From positions 148,486,397-148,550,396 of the forward strand of contig NC_084800.1 in the NCBI RefSeq assembly GCF_963169125.1: 64,000 nt of DNA, given 5' to 3'. Each line of letters begins with the position of its first letter. Positions within the stretch are counted from its first letter, which is position 1. Below, piece after piece: positions 11,002-21,696 of this stretch. A model generated the notes under the pieces. It was given only the letters and a program-made list of their open reading frames with translations. It was not told the DNA's origin and searched no databases. Source of the DNA: Humulus lupulus. Its lineage: Eukaryota > Streptophyta > Magnoliopsida > Rosales > Cannabaceae. A program made the position numbers and the translations under genes.

Positions 11002-11013
11002 TATCTATACACT

Positions 11014-11373
11014 TTTTATATAGAAGAGATGCGTATATATATGGATCTACCGTATTTAATAATTCCATGCATTACGTCATTGGTAAGATCACCGTGACAT
11101 CACATATAATGAACTTTTATATAATTAATTAACCGATATTGCTTCGTTTAGGCTACATTTTACCTTATTATATTAATTAGCTAATTACGTGCCTTGCATT
11201 GTGAAACTAGAGAATTTGAAGACACAATAAAAATAAGAAAATCACCCTTTTAGACTATAATTTCATATTGACGAGTAAACTTGAACTACTTCTAGCTACC
11301 GGAATTTGACTAAACAACAATAAGACGCATACTCTAACTCACCATGCATAATATGTGTAATCTATTCGATTTC
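11014..11373. other. AT-rich intergenic stretch
   Basis: No reading frame or repeat of note. It lies between the LINE insertion and the low-coordinate end of the element 2 LTR. The last five bases (ATTTC) would be that element's target duplication, but the partner side is lost. Confidence 0.5.
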
Positions 11374-12196
11374 TATAATTACCCAACTAATTGTAGAATT
11401 TTGACCATTAATACCTACTATACATACGAAATAGTCATAACTTTATTAAAATCTGTAAAGCAAAGGTTAAAATATAAAAATTCGGGGTAGGATATGGGAT
11501 CCCATTGTTTGAAATAAAACATATCTTAAATAAATTCGCTACAAGATCAAGTGCGGAAAATACATAGAAAATATAATTGAAAATACTAAAAACAACTTCA
11601 TCCTCGAATCATTCACGCAGTCCACCGAATCCATTCTCCCTCAATACACAATCCTAAGCCGCCAAGAATCTTTCTACCGCCATAATTATTTTCCTGCCCA
11701 GCAAGGAAAATCTACTAAAAGCATGAAACATAAACATAAACATAAGCTATAAACATATAACATATAACTATAAACATATATTACAATTCTAACCCATGTG
11801 CATGGTAAACATTGGGGTTTGCTAACTAAGCAACTATAAGCCCCAAGAACATAAAAGTGTTGGGGTTTGCTATATAAGCAACTATAAGCCCCAAAACATA
11901 TATATCATAACATATAAAAACATAATCATATCATATAAGCATATAATAACTATCCTATTTTCCTTACCAAATACCGGGATGTGAGAACAAGGATGGGATT
12001 TTGGAACACTCCTAATACCAACAAGAAGAATGTGAGTATTTCTAAAAGAAAGAGATGAAAAGAAATGAGTCTAAACCACCGAGAAGATACTTACCAACAA
12101 GAAACCTCAAGTTCAAAGAACTTAGATGCCTAACCAAGAATGGAAAATATTGAGTTAAGATTTGAGTAGAGAAAAACTATAAAAATATACAGAAAT
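11374..12196 (-). repeat. Element 2 3' LTR, piece 1 of 3
   Basis: The segment starts (plus strand) TATAATTACCCAACTAATT, matching the start of the LTR next to the primer site at 34,540 (TGTAATGACCCAACTAATT). It runs into element 1 at 12,197 and resumes at 24,076. The last five bases (GAAAT, 12192-12196) are the target duplicated by element 1. It contains short AT-rich direct repeats around 11,800-11,900 (two copies of TTGGGGTTTGCTA). Confidence 0.7.
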
Positions 12197-14612
12197 TGTA
12201 ACGTCCTGGATAGCCAAGACCGTTACACTGTGTGTTTATAAAGTGCCAGACTTGCTAAACAAGTCATTTAATTAAAATCATGTTACTAAAACTCTAGGGA
12301 ACTAGGGTTAAAAATGTTTCGGTCTCAAAAGCCACATTTTCATTAAGAAGCATCATCTGTTTACATAGCATACCAAAAATATTAAGTTTAAAAACTGTTT
12401 ATAAAAGACACAAGGTTTATGCACAATATCAAGCCATATTAAGGCAAAACAGACAATTAGGTAATCCCAATCCTAATCCACACCTCAACCATGGCGATCG
12501 AATAGCTGGCTATGTACATTCCACCTTGGAGCTCTCCATCTCAGGCTTGGTTCAATCTTCCTTTGCCTTTACCTGCACCACGTAGCACCCGTGAGCCAAG
12601 GCCCAGCAAGAAAAGACAACAACAGAGCAAAAGCACTCAACAGACCAATCCATATCTCACATTGCATCACAAGTTCTCAAACATATGATCATTCAGTATG
12701 ACCAAGTATTCAACATACTAAGCATATCAATTCATATCTCATATCACTGCACAAATGATAACTAGGGCTAGCGCTCTAAGGCTGCTCCCTCCGTTATCCC
12801 ACTGACTCCAGCCCGCTTAAGCCAAGCTAAGTGAATGTTAAGCTGTCCTCGGCAACCAGTGGCCAAGCCGCGCCCTATGCGCAAGTATTATCTACGATAC
12901 TATTAGGCCGCTTTTACATGTCCCATGGCGTAATACAATCATTGACACGATACAATTCTCGGGAGCACTTAGTCCCATCACAAACATATAATCGGGTGCA
13001 GTTTTCTTACCTTTCAATTCACTAGCTTTGTTCCCTCGACTCCTTGAGCACGATCCCCCTCGAGCCCTAGCGCTCACCTAAACACAATCATGGCCAAAGT
13101 CATTATCAATCCTCAAGTTCAAAACCTAGCCTCGGGGCCAATCCCGAGTCCTCGGGAAGTCCTAGTTCCACCAAACAAGGTGGTGGAATCAAACCCCATA
13201 CCCTAGGTCAAAAGCCCTTGCAAATAACCCTAAAATCCCCTTCAGAAGGCAGGGTAGTGCTACAGCGCTCATGGGAGGGCGCTACAGCACTACAAACAGA
13301 AGCAAAACCCCATCAGAAAACTTGGCCTAGCGCTACAGCGCCCAAAGGCTAGCGCTGTAGCGCTAGTCACAGACTGGCCAACACCAGTTTTTTCCCTTCT
13401 GCGATTTCCTCGAACCAACCTCAACCAAAACTCTTCCAAATCTTCCCCAACCTCAAAAACAACCTTATGACCATACTCCACTCATCCCAAGCACCCCAAA
13501 TACCTAGAACTCAAGCACATCCATCCACAAACTCAGAATTCACCATAGCCACTCCTAAACACTTAAACTCAGCAGAAACCAATTGAACAACAAAGTTGGA
13601 GTTTAGAATTTATTCCTTTGATGGAACTTCGACCTCAAGCTGTCTCTAGACCTCTTTGGCTTGCTTTTCCTTAACCTTTTCCCTGAATTTCCCCAAAGTT
13701 CCTCATCAAACTCAACTTATACACCATAGTTCAGAAACCAAACCAGCAACTGAAGAAATTACAGAACCTTACCTCAAATGATGGCCTAACCTTGCTAAAC
13801 CCTTGTCAAACCCTCAATCTTAGCTCAGTAACCCTGTGGCTTGATTGAACTAGCTCTCCTCTTAATTTTACTCCAAAAAGAATGAAGAACAGTGGTGATA
13901 AAAGCACAAACCGACTCAGGGAAAACTTCTCTGTTTTTCCTTCTTTTCCTTTTTCTTTCTTTTCCTTCTCTCTCAGACTTCTATAACTTTCTACAATTCC
14001 CACTAACATAAAGCCTTGGTAAAACTTAACTCCTGTAAGCCAAATGACTATTATGCCCTCCCTATTAAGTCTAAACCCTTTAATCCACTTAGGGGCATTT
14101 TAGTCATTTCACCCAATTCCCGCCAACTCCTCGAGTGTCTCTAATATTTCCTGCTTAACTCCCGATACCTAATTAATCACCAATAACATTCCTCAATGTC
14201 AAGATAAACTCCAGTATATTCACTAAATTCCCATTTATACCCCTAAGCTCACACCGAGCCGGGTATAAATCCCCGCCATGGCTTTTTCCCTACTTTGCTC
14301 ACTAGGATCGTCTCTAGCCACAGATCACAGATATATCCACATAATAATGTGGTCTCGACAATTAGCACATATATCGAAGCAGTTATGCCCATAATGGCCA
14401 AAATTACGATTATACCCTTCTAGCCTAATTAGGGCCTATATGCATACTAATACACATAGTCATGCATCTCAAATATTCAAATAATCGTATAACATGCTTT
14501 AAATCATAACCATGCATCTTAATCATTAAAACCACACACATAATTCCCATTATGCCCTCCAGGCACACTAATCAAGGCCCTTAAGCCTTATTAGTGAATT
14601 TGGGTCATTACA
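12197..14612 (-). repeat. Element 1 3' LTR
   Basis: 2,416-bp LTR, minus orientation, from TGTAATGACCC (14,612) to a TTACA end (12,197). It differs from the 5' LTR mainly by two extra segments, near 13,340-13,362 and 13,789-13,812. It contains a GC-rich cassette of AGCGCTACAGCGC-type palindromes at 13,255-13,365. A TC-rich tract at 13,930-13,975 yields a lysine-rich minus-strand frame that is not a gene. Confidence 0.93.
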
Positions 14613-14626
14613 ACTATCCCCTCCTA
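14613..14626 (-). other. Element 1 polypurine tract
   Basis: The minus strand reads AGGAGGGGATAGT directly before the start of the 3' LTR. This is the expected position and composition of the plus-strand priming site. Confidence 0.7.
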
Positions 14627-14648
14627 ATGGGAATTTCGTCCTCGAAAT

Positions 14649-14915
14649 TTACCTGAACAACTCGGGATACTGATCCCGCATCGGTGTCTCAAGCTCCCAA
14701 GTCGCCTCCTCGACCTTACTATTCCTCCACAGCACCTTAACTAGAGGAATCATCTTATTCCGCAATACTTTATCTTTCTGATCCAAGATCTGAACTGGTT
14801 GCTCTTCATAAGCTAAATCTACTTGTAACTCAAAATCTTCATACCTCAACACATGAGTCACATCCGAGATATACTTCCGAAGCATGGAGATATGGAACAA
14901 GTCATGAACTCCAGA
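14649..14915 (-). pseudogene. Element 1 integrase C-terminal end (chromodomain-like)
   Basis: The frame reads SGVHDLFHISMLRKYI, then ILDQKDKVLRNKMIPLVKVL, then WRNSKVEEATWELE and ends at PELF. This is the C-terminal tail of chromovirus integrase, with the VKVLW...EEATWE chromodomain-like motif thought to guide integration into chromatin. It continues the integrase whose main part is at 17,048-18,176. The solo LTR at 14,921-17,042 now separates the two halves. Confidence 0.85.
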
Positions 14916-14920
14916 CAACG

Positions 14921-17042
14921 TGTAACGACCCAAATTCACTAATAAGGCTTAAGGGCCTTGATTAGTATGCCGGGAGGGCATGATGGGAATTATGTGTGAT
15001 TATTATGATTAAGATGTATGATTATGATTTTAAGCATGTTATATGACTATGTGAATTATATTATGTGATAATTATGATATGTGAATTGTACTGTGTGGGT
15101 GCTGTGATACAAACGTGATGCACGTGCCAAGGCGGTCCTAGGAAACTAGATAAAGGTAACTGGTGACTTGGTAACCTGTGTAACCATTAGTAACTATAGA
15201 AAGTAACAGGTTTCTTTGGGAAAGTGGTAGAATTGCAAAGTTAGGGAAAGGACAAATAAGCCCTTGAGGTCTAGTTAGTAAGTGATATTAATGGAGGGTT
15301 AAAATGGTAATTTGGTAGTAAATAGATGAGTTTGAGCTGAGGGAATAACATATACGTATAATATTTTGGAGAGGGGTTTATGCTGAATGGTGGAAACCTA
15401 GAATTAGAACAAAAAGGAGATAGAAAGGAGAAGCAGAAATCTAGACTCTTGGAAGGAGAATCAAGGGATGTCTGATGTTATCAACCAAGTTTAGGCCAAG
15501 AAAACTCAGAGGTAAGATTTTGATTATGCTATATCTAAGTTTTAAGTCTGAATTTTAGTTAAGGAAGGTGAATTGAGATAAGTTGGTGGCTGGTTTTATG
15601 TAATTTCAGAATTTGGAAACCAAGGGGGAAGAAGGTCAAGAGCTGGAGGTTGAACCTATCACTTAAGGTAAGGTCTCTGTATGTTTATTAGATTTGCTTT
15701 GTTAAGGTTTAGGGAGTTTGAAGTGTGGGTTGTGCTTGAATTCAAGCTGTGCATAACTTTTCTGGTTTGAGTTGTCAAGTGGGAATTCAAGAGTGAATTT
15801 TAGGATTGAAGGTGTGAGTGAGCTTAGGCATGATGTCTTTGGGTTGTTGTGAGGTTTGTTAGGGGCTTAGAGTTGGTTTTGGGACTTAGGATAGAGTTTG
15901 GGGTGAATTGGTGAGGTTGGAGCTCGGGAAAATGCGAAGGAAAACCCAGAAATCTGGGTCTGCGATGGTGTGCCGCGGCACGGCTTTTGCTTGCCGCGGC
16001 CTAGGGGTCTCTGGAGGTGGGTGCCGCGGCACAAGGCAAAATTCAGGGAGTGATATTTTGCAATTTTTGACCTTTGCTCTGGGGGTTCGGGGGATGTCTC
16101 CGGGATGTTGTTCTAGGGTTTTAGGGGTTCCGAGAGTGTGGATTAGGTACCGCGAAGGTAGTCTTGGATTGGTTAATGACAAGGAATATTATATTTGTGT
16201 TTGATTAGGACTTTGGAGAAGCTCGGGATAGAGGACCGTGCTTGTGGCTACGTGATATCGGAAACCAGCGAATTGAAAGGTAAGAACACTGCACCCGAAT
16301 GTATGACTGTGATGGGACTAAGTGCTCCCGAGAATTGTTTTGTGTCATCGTTGGTATTATGCCAAGGGACACGTGTAAGCGGTCTAAGAGTACCGTTCAT
16401 GAATTTAGCGTATGGGACGCGAATTGGCCACTGGAAGCCAGAAACGAAAGGATAACAGAGGGAGCAGCTTGTGAGCGCTAGCCCTGGTTATCATCTGTGC
16501 ATTGTGTTATATGAGTTGAAATGCTCTGTATATGAAATACTTGACCATTGATATGCTTGATTTTATGAGATGTTATAAGTGAGATTGACTTGACAGCTAA
16601 ATGTGCATGCTCTATTATTGATATATGTTCTTGCTGGGCCTTGGCTCACGGGTGCTTCGTGGTGCAGGTAAGGGTAAGGTCAAGCTGGACCAGGCCTGAG
16701 GTGGAGAGCTCCGAGGTGAAATGTACATAGCCAGCCGTTCGATCACCACGGTCGAGGAGTGTGTCAGGACGGAGATTACCTAACCACTCATTTTGCCTTA
16801 GTATGGCTGTTGATGTATATAGACTTCGTAACTTTTGTAAATGACTTTTAAACTGTCGTTTTTGGGATCCCTTGTACATAAACAATGTTTAGTAATGAAA
16901 ATGTATCTTTTGAGACCAAAACTCTTTTAACCTTAGTTCCTCTACTATTTGAGTAACACGCTTTTACTTTAAATACTTGATTAGCAAGTTTGGCACATTA
17001 TAAACACACAGTGTAACGGTCTTGGCTATCCAGGGCGTTACA
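14921..17042 (+). mobile_element. Solo LTR nested in element 1 integrase
   Basis: A 2,122-bp LTR starting TGTAACGACCC and ending GGCGTTACA, flanked by CAACG on both sides (14916-14920 and 17043-17047). It belongs to the same broad family as the element 1 LTRs (shared ends such as CACAGTGTAACGGTCTTGG) but lies in the opposite orientation and is clearly diverged. Its GC-rich cassette uses TGCCGCGGCA palindromes (15,971, 15,992, 16,022) instead of AGCGCT. The 98-codon frames on both strands around 15,886-16,204 are LTR sequence, not genes. Confidence 0.95.
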
Positions 17043-17047
17043 CAACG

Positions 17048-18176
17048 ATGGCAGCAAAGCTAACCTATAAGCCACCTGACCAATCCTTTCCAGGATCTCG
17101 AATGGTCTAATAAATCTAGGGCTTAGCTTGCCCTTCTTTCCAAACCTCCTCACCCCTCGAAATGGTGAAACTCGGAGAAAGACGTGGTCCCCAACTTGGA
17201 ACTCTACATCCCTACGCTTAAGATTAGCGTAGATTTTCTGCCTACTCTGAGATGCGAGCATCCTAGCCCGGATCTTCTCTATGGCCTCACTTGTCTTCTG
17301 AACCATATATGGCCCTAAATATCTTCTCTCACCCATCTCATCCCTATGAATGGGTGATCTAAACTTCCTCCCATACAACATCTCGTAGGGAGCCACTCCA
17401 ATCGTTGACTGATAACTATTGCTATACCAAAATTCAATCAACAGAAGATACTTACTCCATGAACCCTCAAAATCAATCACACATGATCTGAGCATATCCT
17501 CCAATACCTGGATCGTCCTCTCAGACTGTCCATCAGTCTGAGGATGAAAGGCTGTATTGAACTTCAACTGAGTCCCCAAAACTTTCTGCAAACCACCCCA
17601 AAACCTGGAAGTGAAAATAGGATCTCTGTCTGACAATATAGACTTAGGAACCCCATGGAGACGTACGATCTCCCTCACATACAACTCAGCATACTGATCC
17701 ACAGTATATGTTGACCTCACTGGAAGGAAATGGGCTGACTTGGTGTATCTATCCACTATCACCCACACCGAGTCATGAAGTCCTACTGTACTGGGTAAAC
17801 CTCCCCCAAAATCCATGGTAATGTCCTCCCATTTCCATTCAGGAATACCCAAAGGCTGAAGCAACCCTGCTGATTGCTGATGCTCAGCTTTCACCTGCTG
17901 ACAAGTTAAGCATCTGGTAACGTACTCTACCACATCCTTCTTCATCCCGGGCCACCAATACAAAGTCCGTAGATCCTGATACATATTCGTGGTACCCGGA
18001 TGAAGTGAGTACGGCGTCGTATGAGACTCATCTAGTATCTCTCGTCTGATCCCCTCATCAACTAGAACACAAATCCGTCCCTGATACCGAAGTAAACCAA
18101 CCTCAGAAACAGAATAGTCCTTAGCTATCCCCGCTAAGAACTCCTCTCTAACCCTCTGTAACTGAGCGTCTACCAA
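17048..18176 (-). pseudogene. Element 1 integrase
   Basis: The frame contains the zinc-binding HHCC module (SLHPGTTNMYQDLRTLYWWP, then RCLTCQQVK) followed by the catalytic core: D in ITMDFGGGLP, D in LSDRDPIFTSRFW, and E in TDGQSERTIQ. The core is followed by VGDHVFLRVSPF and LSPRFIRPFEI, the usual integrase C-terminal region. It inserts the element DNA into the host genome. The frame stops upstream at 18,178 (a TAG separates it from the RNase H part) and is cut downstream by the solo LTR at 17,042. Confidence 0.88.
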
Positions 18177-18877
18177 CTACCCGTCTCTGATCCGCTCAAG
18201 CAGGGTCGACTGCAGAGTAATATTAGCCAATCGGTCCACCACCAACTTTATCCTTGCTCTAACCATCTCGTCAGCTAGCTCCCTAGAAATCTGAACAGAA
18301 CTATACAAATGACCTGGACCTCTGCGGCTCAATGCATCCGCCACCACATTGGCTTTCCCTGGATGGTAAAGAATATCACAATCATAATCCTTTACCAACG
18401 CTAGCCAACGCCTCTGTCTCATATTCAGGTCCTTCTGTGTAAAGAAATACTTCAGGCTCTTATGGTCAGCATATACCTCGCACTTCTCCCCATTAGATAA
18501 TGCCGCCAAATCTTCAGTGTAAAAACCACTGCTGCCAGCTCCAAATCATGAGTAGGATACCGCTGCTCATACTCCTTCAGCTGTCGTGATGCATAAGCTA
18601 TAACCTTCTCATTCTACATCAACACACATCCTAAGCCCAACCTCGATGCATCACAATAGACAACAAACTTCCGTTCCCCTGAAGGAAGACTCAACACTGG
18701 CACTATAATAAATCGTCGCTTCAACTCCTGGAAACTGTCTTCACACTTGTCTGACCAGATAAACTTCAGATTCTTCCTCATCAATTCTGTCATCGGTGCT
18801 GCTATCTTTGAAAAACCCTCTACAAACCGTCTGTAGTAACCTGCCAGACCAAAGAAAACTCCACACCTCCGAGGCAT
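18177..18877 (-). pseudogene. Element 1 RNase H
   Basis: Two open pieces cover the domain. The first (18,614-18,877) has GYYRRFVEGFSKIAAPMTEL, the RT-RNase H connection, and the catalytic CDASRLGLGCVLM. The second (18,177-18,509) has [19 protein letters not shown] and the terminal VVADALSRR. RNase H removes the RNA template during reverse transcription. At least one stop (18,614) and a frame break between 18,510 and 18,613 inactivate it. Confidence 0.85.
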
Positions 18878-19608
18878 TCCTTGGCCTCGGCCAATCCCTA
18901 ACTGCCTCTATCTTAGATGGATCCACCTTAATCCCATCTGCCCCACGATATGTCCAAGGAATGTCACTTCATGTAACCAGAACTCACACTTCTTAAACTT
19001 AGCGTACAACTGATGCTCCCTCAACCTCGGAAGAACCTGTCGAAGATGAAATTCGTGCTTTGCCTCTGAACTGGAATACACCAAGATGTCGTCGATGAAG
19101 ACAATAATGAACTGATCCAGAAAATCCTTGAACACCCTGTTCATTAGATCCATAAAGGCTGTTGGGGCATTGGTCAAACCAAAAGAAATGACCAAGAACT
19201 CATAGTGCCCATACCGCATTCAGAAGGTCGTCTTAGGTATGTCCTCATCCTTGATCCTCAGCTGGTGATAACCAGATCGAAGATCAATCTTTGAGAACAC
19301 CGTCTTACCCTGCAGCTGATCAAACAAGTCATCAATCCTTGGTAGGGGTACTTATTCTTAATAGTTAACTTGTTCAATTCTCGGTAGTCGATACACATCC
19401 TCAAAGTCCCGTCCTTCTTCTTAACAAACAAAACTGGAGCACCCCATGACGAGTAACTAGGTCTGATGAACCCCAAATCCAGAAGCTCCTGCAGCTGTAT
19501 CTTTAACTCTTTCAATTCCGCCGGTGCCATCCTATATGGTGCCCTCGACACTGGCTCTGTCCCTGGTGTCAACTCAATAACAAATTGAATCTCTCTACGC
19601 GGCGGCAA
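18878..19608 (-). pseudogene. Element 1 reverse transcriptase
   Basis: The N-terminal part (19,258-19,608) has [20 protein letters not shown] and [18 protein letters not shown]. It goes out of frame near 19,350 by what looks like a one-base loss in a C run. The C-terminal part (18,908-19,219) has [20 protein letters not shown] and the intact catalytic box [13 protein letters not shown] lies just before RYGHYEF near 19,220, where relatives have arginine. The enzyme is therefore dead. Confidence 0.88.
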
Positions 19609-19727
19609 CCCAGGAAAATCTCAGGAAACACATCCTAGAACTCGCAAACCAATCGAGTCTCCTCCGGTCCTACTGGTGAAACTCTGGTGGTATCCACCAC
19701 ACTAGCCAGAAAACCTATACAGCCACC

Positions 19728-20285
19728 CTATAACAAGTCTCTGGCTCTCAATGCAGTTATCCTGGGTACGCGGGGTCCATGCACCGCTCCCACAAAAACA
19801 AAGGGATCCTCGCCCTCTGGCTCAAAAGTTACCATCTTCTTCCTACAGTCAAGGGTAGCTCCATATCTAACCAGCCAGTCCATACCTAGAATCATGTCAA
19901 AATCCTCCATACTCAACTCAATCAAGTCTACTGACAACTCCCTACCATCAACTAACACTGACAGTGCTCTAATCCACCTCCTAGATACTACCAGTTCTCC
20001 TGTAGGCAATATAGTCCCAAACCCTGAAGCACTATACTCACTAGGTCTACACAGCCTATCAATCACCTTATTAGATACAAATGAATGCGTAGCACCAGAA
20101 TCAATCAACACAGTAAAAGGAATGCCAGCACTAGAAAGCTGACCTGTCACTACCGAGGGACTAGCCTCGGCCTTCGCCTGCGTCAGGGTGAACAGTCGAG
20201 CTGGAGTCAAGCTGTCCACCTTTCCTATCTCTCCCTTCTTCACTGTCGGGAAATCCTTCCTGCGGAGTCCCACCACCCCACACAC
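19728..20285 (-). pseudogene. Element 1 aspartic protease
   Basis: The frame has the active-site VLIDSGATHSFVSN and the downstream DFDMILGMDWLVRYGATLDC, both typical of Ty3/gypsy proteases that process the polyprotein. The start of the frame overlaps the end of the zinc-knuckle region of gag. The active-site aspartate is intact. Upstream and downstream frames are broken. Confidence 0.85.
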
Positions 20286-21308
20286 ATAGCAGGCCTTGGC
20301 CCGACACTCACCCGGATGGCGCCTCTTGCACCTCGTGCACTCTGGATAAGTCCTCCATGGATCACTGCCTCCCTAACGACCACCCTGAGTACCCCGTCTT
20401 CTCCTATCAGGACCAGGAGCGATCGAAGCATCAGAAGTCTTCCTCTTCAAATCACTGGGGCCTCCGCCCCTACCAGAACCAGAATATGGAGGCACCGCCG
20501 TGCGGCCCTCCTTTCTCACTGCACTCTCCCTCCATATCTTATTCTCCGCTTCCTCAGCGGTAAGAGCCTTCTCCATAGCCTGGGCATAAGTAGTCCCTCC
20601 AGGAACTGTGGTAATTCTTACATCTCGGCCTATCATAGCATTCAGCCCTCTGGTAAATCTTTCCTACCTAGCTGCATCAGTAGGCACAAAATCTGGTGCG
20701 AACTTCACAAGTCTGTCAAACTTCAAGGCATATTTTGTACCTATCATACTACCCTGAACCAGCCCCACGAACTCATTCACTTTCGCTACCCTGATGGCAA
20801 CATTATAATACTTCTGATTAAACAGGTCCTTAAACCCTTCCCAAGTCAATGTAGCAACATCTCTAGTTTGTGATGCCACCTCCCACCAGATTCGGGCATC
20901 CTCCCTCAGCATATAAGTGGCACAGGCCACCCTATCACGTCCTTCCACTCTCATAAAATCAAGTATAGTAGTGATCATAGTCATCCACTGCTCAGCCTTC
21001 AGTGGATCTGGTCCACCCTCAAAGATCGGGGGCTGTTGCTTTCTGAACGGCTCATACAACGGTTCCCACTTGTTCCCAACATCAACTGGTTGTACCACAG
21101 GTACCATTGCCGGTGGCACAACAGGGGCAACACTCCCAGATGGAGCCTGCTGCAGAATTCGAATCTTTTCATCTTGGCTCTGAAGTCGAGTCTGCATGTC
21201 AGCCATTAACTGCTGCCAGTTCTCAGGGACTGGCGGAGGGGTCGGGCCCTGGGCATCATCTCTAGCCCCAGACCTGCCGGCTAGTCGTGTGGATATCCTT
21301 GAAGGCAT
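20286..21308 (-). pseudogene. Element 1 gag
   Basis: Gag starts MPSRISTRLAGRSG at 21,308. It shows the core pattern WEPLYEPFRKQQPPIFEGGP, then REDARIWWEV, then WEGFKDLFNQKYY. A TAG near 20,664 interrupts it just before ERFTRGL. The following part (20,373-20,636) carries the basic linker. The zinc knuckle region around 20,285-20,340 reads CTRCKRRHPGEC, then CYVCGVVG, with the last cysteine replaced by phenylalanine (KDFPT), so the nucleic-acid-binding knuckle is damaged. Confidence 0.85.
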
Positions 21309-21681
21309 AACTATTCAAGTCAATTTGCCATCAACGACTCAGCAATTAGGCTATGATAACAGGGTAATAACCCTTTCATAATCCATCACTAGAACTCCAA
21401 CCATTCACAAGCAATCAAAGTATAGCAATTTATCCAGATATTTATTCACATGCACAGCGGTGCTAATAAGCACGCCTCAATAACATCTTGAAATAGTCAA
21501 GGGCCAGGCCCTATCAGTATCACATGCTCCCTATTCATCAAACAGATATTGACAATCATATCTCACTCAAATCACTTAAACACATAATCATATATACACA
21601 ATTATGAAACCTTGAGTTGAGCATGTCTCTCGCGGCGAATGTACATATCCAGCCAGTCTTCAGGACCCATAAACCTAGGAC

Positions 21682-21693
21682 GCTCTGATACCA
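21682..21693 (-). other. Element 1 primer-binding site
   Basis: The minus strand reads TGGTATCAGAGC three bases after the end of the 5' LTR. This is the classical complement to the 3' end of initiator methionine tRNA. Confidence 0.9.
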
Positions 21694-21696
21694 AGT

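Noticed and set aside
15886..16204. Two antiparallel 98-codon frames
   Set aside because: They lie within the nested solo LTR and show no domain. They are carried by the GC-rich palindromic stretch.
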